This document shows positions 1 through 6,334 of a DNA stretch of 6,441 bases, piece after piece; within the stretch, counting starts at the first letter, position 1, and every line of letters begins with the position of its first letter. Position numbers and translations under genes: made by a program. The notes beneath the pieces were generated by a model. The model did not search any database and was not told the DNA's origin. It was given only the letters and a program-made list of their open reading frames with translations. The stretch is from Myxococcales bacterium (GTDB taxonomy: Bacteria; Myxococcota_A; Bradymonadia; Bradymonadales; Bradymonadaceae): assembly GCA_007120915.1 (NCBI GenBank), contig SKMT01000106.1:1-6441 (forward strand). Direction: 5' to 3'.

Positions 1-991
1 CGTTCTCGATGTGATCCTCGGCCACATCGACACGGGCAAACGCAACCCGGGACACCTCAAGATGTTCGCCCAACCGCCGGGCCACAACCTCCATGATCTC
101 GTCGGGACGGGACAGCCGCGCAAACTCCTCGTTGAGTTCGTCGAGCAACTCGACGTTTTGCTCACGATGCTTCCGGGCAGTGATATCGTTGAACAACACA
201 GCCACACGCCGCTGCGAAAGCGGAGGAATCGGCACCGCATTCACTTCGTACCAGCGACGATTGTAGGCGGCGTACTTCTCCAGATGCATCGGTTCACCGC
301 TGCGAATAACGTCGCGATGCAACGCATACCAGGAGTCGTCGTCATCATCGGCGAGCTGTCGCCCTCTCTTACCCACCGGGTCCGACAGACCGGACTGTTC
401 CTCGAACCTCTCGTTGACAACCAGCCAGCGAATGTCCCCCGATCCATCTTCATCGTCCAACACCTCCAGCACCCCGATGCCCTGTTCGACCGACTCGAAC
501 AGCGTTCGATACAGTTCCTCCGATTGTCTCAGCGCAGCCGCCGCCTCTCGCAGCTCCGTGACATCCCGGGTGATCCCCGCCACCGCTTCCACCCGCCCGT
601 CGTCGCCGAACACTGGCGTGAAGATATACTCCAGACGCCGGGGTGTTCCGTCCGGATCCTGTGCGTCATCCTCATCACGTACCGCTTCCCCGCTGTTGAT
701 AACTTCCTGGATCTGGCGCTGATATCGCCGTGCAGCTTCCGGAGGATAGCCCAGTTCTTGAAAATTGCTGCCCATCACCTCCCCCGGCGATTTGCCCAGA
801 GTTTCTTGCAGCGCATCCAACAACGCCTCGTTGGCATACAGATAGCGGCCCTGCCGATCGAACACGTACACAAAGTCTTCTGTCGACGACAGCACCGCCT
901 CCAGGCTGCGAAGCTGCGTCTCAGCGCCGCCACCATCGAACCGGTCGTCCCCACCCCCGTCAACCTTCGTGCTGTCGTCTCGACCTGTCAT
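1..991 (-). CDS. PAS-PAS-GAF sensor protein, N-terminal part (probable sensor histidine kinase or similar signalling protein), truncated by the left window edge
   Basis: Reading the minus strand from the ATG at 991 gives 330 codons without a stop before the window ends. After an acidic, Gly/Asp-rich start (residues 1-25) there is a PAS domain at about 28-145: it begins LEAVLSSTEDFVYVFD, has the typical YLYAN motif at 50-54 and ends GITRDVTE. A second PAS domain spans about 157-272 (starts SEELYRTLFESVEQGI, ends VLFNDITARK). A GAF-like segment begins near 283 (LLDELNEEFARL). No signal peptide or membrane segment is visible, so the protein is probably cytoplasmic. In known families this layout usually precedes a HisKA/HATPase kinase, a GGDEF or an output domain, but that part is outside the window, so the output is unknown. 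The start has a modest GGTGGG 8 nt upstream; an in-frame GTG two codons earlier is an alternative. The gene lies 143 bp downstream of the transporter gene. Confidence 0.88.
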   Translation of the reverse strand, partial: MTGRDDSTKVDGGGDDRFDGGGAETQLRSLEAVLSSTEDFVYVFDRQGRYLYANEALLDALQETLGKSPGEVMGSNFQELGYPPEAARRYQRQIQEVINSGEAVRDEDDAQDPDGTPRRLEYIFTPVFGDDGRVEAVAGITRDVTELREAAAALRQSEELYRTLFESVEQGIGVLEVLDDEDGSGDIRWLVVNERFEEQSGLSDPVGKRGRQLADDDDDSWYALHRDVIRSGEPMHLEKYAAYNRRWYEVNAVPIPPLSQRRVAVLFNDITARKHREQNVELLDELNEEFARLSRPDEIMEVVARRLGEHLEVSRVAFARVDVAEDHIEN

Positions 992-1134
992 GAACACTGC
1001 CCACCGATGGTTCGTCGAGCCTGCTACCCGCGACGTCGGCACCGACCGAAACCTAAAGAGCCCGAACTGGCTATCTGCGTTCCCCTTGTGAACGGACGGT
1101 CCGATCGCCCCATTCCCCCTTTATGTCGAACCAC

Positions 1135-2721
1135 TTACGGGTAGAACGCCTCGGCGCCGGGCCCGATGGGTACTCCGAGCCACAGCCAGATGATCAGCAT
1201 CACCGTCCAGGCAATTCCCAGCGCCACCGAGTACGGCAGCATCAGCGTCAGCAAGGTGCCGATCTGGATGTCTTTGACGTACTTTCGGGCGAAGACGATG
1301 ATAATTGGCAGATAACTCATCAGCGGGGTGATAATGTTCGTCACCGAATCAGCGACACGATAGCCCGCCTGCACAAGCTCCGGGCTCAGCCCCATGCCCA
1401 TCAGCATCGGCACGAACGCCGGGGCCATCACTGCCCATTTCGCGCTGGCACTGCCGATGATCAGGTTGATGATCCCGCTGACGATGATGAAGGCGATCAG
1501 CAGTACGATGGGCATCGAATCTGCCCCAACCGCCGTGAGCACCTGCACTCCCACCTCTGCGACGGCGATGTCCAGGTTCGACCAGTCGAAATAGGCGATA
1601 AACTGTCCCGCCGGGAACGCCAGCACCACATACGCCCCCATCGTCGCCATCGTCTCGTTGGCCATCTCCACCACATCACCATCCCCGGTGATCGAACCCT
1701 GCAGTATTCCGTAGACAAGCCCCGGTAAAAAGAACAGCAGCGTCAACAGCACGTCAAACCGACTGAAATAGGGCTGCAGGTCGTCGAGCCAACTGCTCTC
1801 CACCCCCAGAAGCGTCAGATCCCGAAGCGGCGACAGCGGCCAGATGCCCAGAAAGGCGATAAACCCGGTGACCAGCCCCGCCACTCCCAGCGCGCACCAT
1901 ACGTTGCGACGCTCGTCTTTCGACGGCATCTCCGGCTCCTCGATCGGTTCGCTTGCCTGGGACGAATCCCACTCTCCCAGCATCGGCTCCACGATCCGGT
2001 GGGTCACAATCGTGCACACCGCCGTGACCAGAAACGTCGACACCACCAGAAAATAGTAGTTCGCCGTGACCATCACCTCGTACTGCGGGTCCCGGATGCT
2101 CGCCGCCTCGTTCGTCAGCTCCGCGAGCATCGGATCGAGACCGGTCAACGACAGGTTGGCGCTGAATCCGGCGGACACACCGGCGAACGCCGCCGCAATC
2201 CCCGCCATCGGGTGTCTACCCAGACCGGCAAACAACAACCCTCCCAGCGGAATCATCACCACATAGCCGGCATCGGCGGCAATCGAGCTCATCACACAGG
2301 CGAACACCAGCGTCGCCGTAATCCAGTTGTCCGGCACCGACATCACCATCATCTTCAGCCCGGTGGCGATCAGCCCCGTACGCTCGGCAATCCCGATCCC
2401 CAGCATCACCATCAGCACTGGCCCCAGCGGCGCGAACGTCACGAAGTTGTCCACCGCACTCAGGTACATCCACTGGATGCCCTCATGGGTCAGCAGACTC
2501 TGCACCTGGACCGACTGCTTGACGTAGTCGCCGTCTTCGGTGGGCATCATCACGTCGTCGACCACGAACCCGGCAAAAATCGCCGAGGCCACGATCACCG
2601 CCCCTGCAATCATGAAAAACAGCGTCGTCGGTTCCGGTAACTTGTTCCCTACCGCCGCAATTTTGTGCAGCAGGCGGATAACCAACTTGTCTTCACCGCT
2701 GTCGAGCGTCGACTGCGCCAT
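1135..2721 (-). CDS. AbgT-family transporter (p-aminobenzoyl-glutamate uptake / antimetabolite efflux family)
   Basis: This 528-residue integral inner-membrane protein has about ten or more hydrophobic stretches (for example about 32-54, 96-112, 130-148, 221-241, 275-295, 322-340, 403-423, 487-513). Its length is close to E. coli AbgT and Neisseria MtrF. Family signatures include PEPTTLFF (29-36), AADAGYV (148-154), SASAKW (424-429) and GYRVADSVTNIITPLMSY (453-470). The residues I recall as functionally important in MtrF (D193, S417, W420, P438, R446, D449, P457) match D150, S426, W429, P447, R455, D458 and P466, with the same spacing from S417 to P457. Members import p-aminobenzoyl-glutamate or export sulfonamide-type antimetabolites by ion-coupled transport; sequence alone does not decide which. 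No abgA/abgB-like hydrolase gene is nearby. The open frame extends upstream to 2820, but the ATG at 2721 is chosen because the transporter similarity begins there and a weak AAGTGAG lies just upstream. The stop is TAA. Confidence 0.95.
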   Translation of the reverse strand: MAQSTLDSGEDKLVIRLLHKIAAVGNKLPEPTTLFFMIAGAVIVASAIFAGFVVDDVMMPTEDGDYVKQSVQVQSLLTHEGIQWMYLSAVDNFVTFAPLGPVLMVMLGIGIAERTGLIATGLKMMVMSVPDNWITATLVFACVMSSIAADAGYVVMIPLGGLLFAGLGRHPMAGIAAAFAGVSAGFSANLSLTGLDPMLAELTNEAASIRDPQYEVMVTANYYFLVVSTFLVTAVCTIVTHRIVEPMLGEWDSSQASEPIEEPEMPSKDERRNVWCALGVAGLVTGFIAFLGIWPLSPLRDLTLLGVESSWLDDLQPYFSRFDVLLTLLFFLPGLVYGILQGSITGDGDVVEMANETMATMGAYVVLAFPAGQFIAYFDWSNLDIAVAEVGVQVLTAVGADSMPIVLLIAFIIVSGIINLIIGSASAKWAVMAPAFVPMLMGMGLSPELVQAGYRVADSVTNIITPLMSYLPIIIVFARKYVKDIQIGTLLTLMLPYSVALGIAWTVMLIIWLWLGVPIGPGAEAFYP

Positions 2722-2829
2722 CGTCTTCTCACTTCCCAGGGGCCAGATGAATGTCCCAACCGACCTACCTGATAAGCCACAACCGCCACCCGACGCAAAG
2801 GAAAACCCTGCCCCCTGCACTCAGAACCC

Positions 2830-2936
2830 CACGACCTCACGACGCAAGACCCAAGACCCAAGACTCACGACCCCACGACGCAAGACCCAAGACTCACGAC
2901 TCACGACTCAAGACTCACGACTCAAGACTCACGACC
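2830..2936 (-). repeat. Tandem heptamer array A (15 units, sense consensus NGTCKTG)
   Basis: On the plus strand this stretch is 15 consecutive copies of CA(A/C)GAC(T/C/G), 107 bp in all. The phase is broken only by single extra bases at 2837 and 2873. Only positions 3 (A or C) and 7 (T, C or G) vary; the other five positions are invariant. On the transcribed minus strand the unit is NGTCKTG. The array begins on the base after the TAG stop of the M23 peptidase (2937-2939) and ends about 110 bp before the transporter start. A degenerate further unit may lie at 2822-2828. The sense strand carries eight TGA triplets at unit junctions, and because the period is 7 they fall in all three frames, so the array is not coding in the gene direction. 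The plus strand is open through it, which reflects composition only. Confidence 0.95.
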
Positions 2937-4373
2937 CTACTCCCCCAACGCCTGCAACCCCTCCGGGGCCTCTTCGGCGAGCAACTGACGCAACTTTTCG
3001 GAGACCGGCTCGACGACATCGTCCTGAAACTCCTGTTGATACGCCTCGGCGAGCGGCTCTCCGCTGCCGGCGTCGACAGTCAGCGGGTCCATGTGCTGGC
3101 CGTCGCGCAGCATCTCATAGTGCAGATGCGGCGCCGTGGACGCTCCCGTGTTGCCGGAGCGAGCCACGATGTCGCCCTGCGACACCCGCGCTCCGGGGGT
3201 GACTCCGGCCTCGAATCGCGACAGGTGGGCAAAACGGGTCTGATAGCCTCCCCGGTGATTGATCTTGAGCAATTTTCCGTATCCGCCGCTCCACCCGGCG
3301 AACACCACCTCACCGTCGGCCGTCGCCTGCACCGGTGTTCCCTCCGGCGCGCCGTAATCGACCCCGTGGTGCATCCGCTCATCCCCCGAGATCGGATGCT
3401 GGCGACGACCGAACCCGCTGGTCACACGCGTCACCTCCAGCGGTGAGCGCAAAAACTGACGCTGCAGGCTCTCGCCATCCTCGTCGAAATACCCGGCCTC
3501 CTCGTCATCATCGTCCGGATCAAAATAGTAGGCCTCGAACACCCCTCGATCTCCGATGTACAGCGCTCCCACCACGCGACCGTACCGCAAGAATTCCCCG
3601 TCCAGATACTTCTCTTCGATGATCATCGCGTAGATGTCGCCGTCGCGGGTCTCCGTGTTGAAGTCGACGGTGTATTCGAAGACCTTCATGAACCGGTGAG
3701 CCAGCAGATCGCTTTCTCCGCGCCCGGCGATGGACAGCCAGAAACTGCCGTCCACTTCCCCGGCGATGCCTCGGGTCCCAGTATCCAGCTCGATCTCTTT
3801 CTGTCCCGCCTGGTATTCTCCTTCTTCTTCGTCGTACTCGGCCACCCAGATTCGCTCCGGAGACCGCTCAAAGCGAAGCCGTTCCACCCGCCCCTCAGCA
3901 CCGACCCCGGCGTGCCAGATGTCGCCGGCGCGGCTTCGATGAAAGTCAATTTCGTCTTCGCTCTCCGTGAGCACGCGAAACACCGCTCCATCGGGAATCC
4001 CGCGGCCCACCAGCGCTTCATACACAGACTGACCGGGCTCGATCGTCCCCCTCAGTTCGATTTCTTCTCCGGGCTCCCAGTCGGCGTTTTTCGCCTCGTA
4101 TTGCCGCCGTTCTCTCTCCCGAATCCGCTCGGCTTTGCGCTCCAACTGCTCATAAGCCGCCCCATACCCCGAAGCCACCGACGCAGCCGCCTCACCCAGG
4201 GCAATCTGCTCCGGCAGCGGCTTCTCTTCGTCTTCGCCGCCACACACTGCGAACACCACCACCAGCGCCGCCAGAAGCGTCGCCACCATGGCCACGCGAA
4301 TCCCCAGCCGTTGCACGATCCCCTCGTCGCGACGCCGCTGCGACAGATCTGTATCCAACCAGTGATTCACCAT
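2937..4373 (-). CDS. Membrane-anchored M23/LytM peptidoglycan DD-endopeptidase, MepM-like
   Basis: This 478-residue protein has a short charged N-terminus (QRRRDE), then one membrane segment at about 24-45 that likely anchors it in the inner membrane facing the periplasm. A charged, probably helical stretch follows (about 70-95, rich in E, R and K). Next come an OapA/Csd3-type N-terminal region (about 105-180, starting IELRGTIEPGQSVYEALV) and a central region ending in YFDEDGESLQRQFLRSPL. The LytM catalytic domain is at about 311-432. The expected residues are present: H335 and D339 (HHGVD), H383 (FAHLS), H416 and H418 (PHLHYE). By family knowledge H335, D339 and H418 bind zinc, and H383 and H416 assist catalysis, so the enzyme looks active. 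It should cleave peptide cross-links during cell-wall growth. A highly acidic run (about 285-300) precedes the catalytic domain. The open frame extends to 4463, but the ATG at 4373 has a good GAGGA and is followed by the membrane anchor. Confidence 0.94.
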   Translation of the reverse strand: MVNHWLDTDLSQRRRDEGIVQRLGIRVAMVATLLAALVVVFAVCGGEDEEKPLPEQIALGEAAASVASGYGAAYEQLERKAERIRERERRQYEAKNADWEPGEEIELRGTIEPGQSVYEALVGRGIPDGAVFRVLTESEDEIDFHRSRAGDIWHAGVGAEGRVERLRFERSPERIWVAEYDEEEGEYQAGQKEIELDTGTRGIAGEVDGSFWLSIAGRGESDLLAHRFMKVFEYTVDFNTETRDGDIYAMIIEEKYLDGEFLRYGRVVGALYIGDRGVFEAYYFDPDDDDEEAGYFDEDGESLQRQFLRSPLEVTRVTSGFGRRQHPISGDERMHHGVDYGAPEGTPVQATADGEVVFAGWSGGYGKLLKINHRGGYQTRFAHLSRFEAGVTPGARVSQGDIVARSGNTGASTAPHLHYEMLRDGQHMDPLTVDAGSGEPLAEAYQQEFQDDVVEPVSEKLRQLLAEEAPEGLQALGE

Positions 4374-4377
4374 CCGT

Positions 4378-4382
4378 TCCTC
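4378..4382 (-). promoter_or_regulatory. Ribosome binding site of the M23 peptidase gene
   Basis: The minus strand reads GAGGA, 4 nt before the ATG at 4373. It supports the 478-residue form over the longer open frame, whose upstream codons encode an arginine- and cysteine-rich leader that does not look like protein of this family. Confidence 0.6.
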
Positions 4383-4462
4383 ACCCAGGTCACCACGCCC
4401 GACCGCCCACGCCGCCACAACTGCTGTCCGGCGACACAACCGACATTCCGAGCCTCCGGACA

Positions 4463-4491
4463 ATGTGATCGGTCCCCGCTCGATCCGTCAA
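4463..4491 (-). promoter_or_regulatory. Weak candidate sigma-70 promoter for the M23 peptidase gene
   Basis: On the minus strand TTGACG (4486-4491) matches the -35 consensus at five of six positions. It is followed after 17 bp by TCACAT (4463-4468), a poor -10 element. Transcription would start near 4456, leaving a leader of about 80 nt. The spacing is ideal but the -10 is weak, and a chance match is quite possible in a 213-bp gap. Confidence 0.25.
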
Positions 4492-4540
4492 GGCACAACC
4501 GGTGCGACCGCGTGGTCGTCAACTCCCCGCGCCTCCGTCC

Positions 4541-4582
4541 CACCACCCAACACCGAACACCCACCACCGAACACCCACCACC
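4541..4582 (-). repeat. Tandem heptamer array B (6 units, sense consensus GGTGKTS)
   Basis: The plus strand holds six back-to-back units of (C/G)A(A/C)CACC with no phase slip, 42 bp. On the transcribed minus strand the unit is GGTGKTS. The array starts 4 nt after the TAA stop of the dehydrogenase gene (4587-4589). As in array A at 2830-2936, the third plus-strand base alternates between A and C within a fixed frame, and the period is also 7 bp. Unlike array A it contains no stop triplets on the sense strand. The remainder of the gap to the peptidase gene shows no repeat. Confidence 0.85.
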
Positions 4583-4586
4583 TGCC

Positions 4587-5417
4587 TTATTGATACTCCG
4601 GATCGAACAGCATCGCCGAAAACGGCGGCGGCTCACTTCCCTCGACCACCAAATACTTCGAAAAATCCTCCACCCCCTCCTCGCGCAGCACGTCTTCGTC
4701 GTAGAAGGCGTTGCCCGTACATTCGGAGGGGTTCCGCTTCAGAATTGCTTCCACCGTGTCACAAAGAATCTCCGGGGTGCGCCAGTCCTCTTCGGTGCCC
4801 ATGCCGAAGTGCCGCGTCGCCTGGCTTTCGATCGCCGTGATCGGCCAGAAGGCGTTAACTCCGATGTTGTGCTCGGCGACCTCATCGGCGAGCGACTTGG
4901 CGATGAACGTCATGCCCAGCTTCGAGAGCGCATAGGCCGTTTTCCCCGGGGCTTTGTCGATCTTAAACGGCGGAGAGGCCATCAGGATGTGACCCCACCC
5001 GGCGTCGATCATGTGCGGCAATGCATAGTGCGCACAGGCGTAGGCTGCCCGGGCGTTCACACCCATCATCAAATCGAAGCGCTTCGGCGGCATATCGGCG
5101 ACCCCCTGAAGCTGAATCGCCCCGGCGTTGTTGATCAGAATGTCCAGGCTGCCGAACTGCTCGACCGTCTCGTCGACGACCTGTTGGATGTTTTCATCGA
5201 ACCGCACGTCCAGTTTCCGGGCCATCCCCTCCCCACCCAACGCCTCGATCTCTTCGACGGTCTTGTGGATGGTGCCGGGCAGCTTCGGGTGCGGCTCGTC
5301 GGTCTTTCCGGTGACCACCACCTTCACCCCCAGCCCGGCCAGCCGCAGGGCAATCTCTTTGCCGATCCCACGGCTGGAACCGGTGACGATTGCGACTTTT
5401 CCTTCCAGTGAACTCAT
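4587..5417 (-). CDS. Short-chain dehydrogenase/reductase of the HSDL2 type (NAD(P)-dependent oxidoreductase)
   Basis: This 276-residue classical SDR has a Rossmann fold. The cofactor motif TGSSRGIG is at 12-19 and NNAG at 96-99. The catalytic tetrad N121, S148, Y162, K166 is complete (YALSK at 162-166). Several segments resemble human hydroxysteroid dehydrogenase-like protein 2: HPKLPGTIHKTVEEIEALGG (43-62), KRFDLMMGVN (112-121), SPP (148-150), and the C-terminal region with YDEDVLREEGVEDF (239-252). The protein stops after the SDR domain and lacks the C-terminal SCP2 sterol-carrier domain found in animal HSDL2. The substrate is unknown; a role in fatty acid or lipid oxidation is inferred from the family. 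The open frame extends to 5573, overlapping the preceding gene, but the ATG at 5417 has a strong GGGAG 5 nt upstream and begins the Rossmann fold directly. It lies 56 bp after the unknown gene and is probably co-transcribed with it. Confidence 0.94.
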   Translation of the reverse strand: MSSLEGKVAIVTGSSRGIGKEIALRLAGLGVKVVVTGKTDEPHPKLPGTIHKTVEEIEALGGEGMARKLDVRFDENIQQVVDETVEQFGSLDILINNAGAIQLQGVADMPPKRFDLMMGVNARAAYACAHYALPHMIDAGWGHILMASPPFKIDKAPGKTAYALSKLGMTFIAKSLADEVAEHNIGVNAFWPITAIESQATRHFGMGTEEDWRTPEILCDTVEAILKRNPSECTGNAFYDEDVLREEGVEDFSKYLVVEGSEPPPFSAMLFDPEYQ

Positions 5418-5422
5418 GGCAG

Positions 5423-5427
5423 CTCCC
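5423..5427 (-). promoter_or_regulatory. Ribosome binding site of the SDR gene, overlapping an upstream in-frame ATG
   Basis: The minus strand reads GGGAG 5 nt before the ATG at 5417. Another in-frame ATG begins at 5429 and its G is the first base of this site, so using that ATG would leave no binding site of its own. This decides the start in favour of 5417. Confidence 0.65.
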
Positions 5428-5473
5428 ATCGTTGAATTTGCGTCATTGGCACTACATCTTACCCGCACGGGTC

Positions 5474-6205
5474 CTACCGCAGCCCCGTCAACTGACGCAA
5501 CCACCGCCGCGGCTGGCTCCCCAGGTCTTGAAGCCGCATTCTGCCCCGCTCCATACGATGACCACCGGCCCACTTGCCCAGACGCTCTACCCCGTAGGCA
5601 CCATCATCGACCCGCGCCTGAACCACGACGGGCCCCGGTGAATCTGGAGGCTCGTCAACACCGTTGATTCCATCGCCCGGGGCCCACAGCAACGCCACAC
5701 CCGCCCGCCTCGCCTCCTCCAGAACCATCCCGTCGACCGCTCGATCCAACCGGTCCGGCTTCGGCATCCAGATCGGCGGGTGTCCATCCGCCGGGCGCTG
5801 TTGTTGAAAACGTCGACGCACCTGCTGTGGTGTCATCTCGATCAGTGTCTGATCGGCTCCCGCCGCCGCGACCATCCCATGGCCCAGCACCGCCTGCTGA
5901 CCGCGCCGCCCCAGCGTCGAAAGCCCATTGCCCAACAGCCCGAACACTCCGGTGTATCCTCGCACCGACAGCGCCTGCCCCACCGCCACTACCGCCTCAG
6001 CGCTTCGCGCTCGAAGCCCGAACACCACCGCCGGCGCCTCCATCCCCCACAGCCCCTGAACCCGTCCCGTCAACAGCGACGCCACCCCCACCGCCCCCAG
6101 CCCCCGCTGCGCACACTCATCGGCCACCCGGGCGGCCCGCCCGGCAAGTTCACGCACAGACCCCCACTGGGCTTCTCGATACTCGATGGCGACAAGCTGT
6201 GACAT
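5474..6205 (-). CDS. Hypothetical protein of unknown family, 243 residues
   Basis: I do not recognise this family. Codon use on the minus strand is coding-like (G/C-rich third positions, as in the neighbouring genes) and the stop is TAG at 5474-5476. No signal peptide or convincing membrane helix is seen. The N-terminal half (about 35-118) is rich in Gly, Ala, Val and Leu (for example VFGLRARSAEAVVAVGQAL at 61-79), suggesting an alpha/beta fold. A Gln/Arg-rich stretch (126-137) precedes a proline-rich part with Trp residues (143-150), then an acidic segment (about 177-203) and a basic C-terminus (QPRRWLRQL). The ATG at 6205 has a poor GGGA site 9 nt upstream. The frame stays open upstream to the window edge; the only earlier in-frame starts lie between 6206 and 6271 (TTG at 6271 is the first), so the start is uncertain. 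It is followed after 56 bp by the dehydrogenase gene. Confidence 0.7.
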   Translation of the reverse strand: MSQLVAIEYREAQWGSVRELAGRAARVADECAQRGLGAVGVASLLTGRVQGLWGMEAPAVVFGLRARSAEAVVAVGQALSVRGYTGVFGLLGNGLSTLGRRGQQAVLGHGMVAAAGADQTLIEMTPQQVRRRFQQQRPADGHPPIWMPKPDRLDRAVDGMVLEEARRAGVALLWAPGDGINGVDEPPDSPGPVVVQARVDDGAYGVERLGKWAGGHRMERGRMRLQDLGSQPRRWLRQLTGLR

Positions 6206-6286
6206 CGGCAAAAATCCCGGTTCGGTTCCACGGCAGCGCAACAACCTAACCAAACCACATCCCACCGCCAACCAGCACAGGCCGAT

Positions 6287-6334
6287 CTCGTTCTCGGGCT
6301 CGGGCTCGGGCTCGTTCTCGGGCTCGGGCTCGAT
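6287..6334. repeat. Tandem hexamer array C (8 units of CTCGNN)
   Basis: Eight consecutive 6-bp units on the plus strand have the form CTCG plus GG, TT or AT: five CTCGGG, two CTCGTT and a final CTCGAT. It runs directly into the 13-bp array at 6335. On the minus strand the units read NNCGAG, which in the frame of the unknown gene would encode alternating Glu with Pro or Asn. Probably non-coding, since no start codon precedes it inside the window. Confidence 0.9.

Noticed and set aside
1093..1103. An 11-bp perfect inverted repeat (CGGAC, G, GTCCG) between the transporter stop and the sensor start, considered as an operator or terminator.
   Set aside because: The one-base spacer cannot form a terminator loop, there is no T tract, and an 11-bp palindrome is not rare enough to call an operator without conservation.
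11..1144. A 377-codon open frame on the plus strand at the left edge.
   Set aside because: The minus strand encodes clear PAS, PAS and GAF domains over the same region; the plus-strand product has no domain features.
2830..2936. CRISPR array.
   Set aside because: The units are 7 bp, directly adjacent, with no spacers; the same reasoning excludes the 13-bp array at the right edge.
2751..3446. Plus-strand open frames that read through the heptamer array into the peptidase gene.
   Set aside because: They are open only because the CAMGACN unit contains no stop on that strand; the products are low-complexity Thr/Arg/Asp-rich runs followed by peptidase antisense.
2937..4373. Possible lipoprotein signal in the peptidase (Cys44 after the hydrophobic segment).
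   Set aside because: The residues before the cysteine are F-A-V, with Val instead of the small residue required before a lipobox cysteine; a simple membrane anchor fits better.
4505..4518. A hairpin (CGACC, 4-nt loop, GGTCG) downstream of the dehydrogenase gene, considered as its terminator.
   Set aside because: The 5-bp stem is short and no run of T follows on either strand, so intrinsic termination is not supported.
3696..5411. A 571-codon open frame on the plus strand spanning the peptidase, the gap and the dehydrogenase gene.
   Set aside because: It is antisense to two well-supported genes with complete active sites and crosses their intergenic gap. Its product is rich in Arg, Pro and His with no recognisable domain, as expected for the antisense of high-GC coding DNA.
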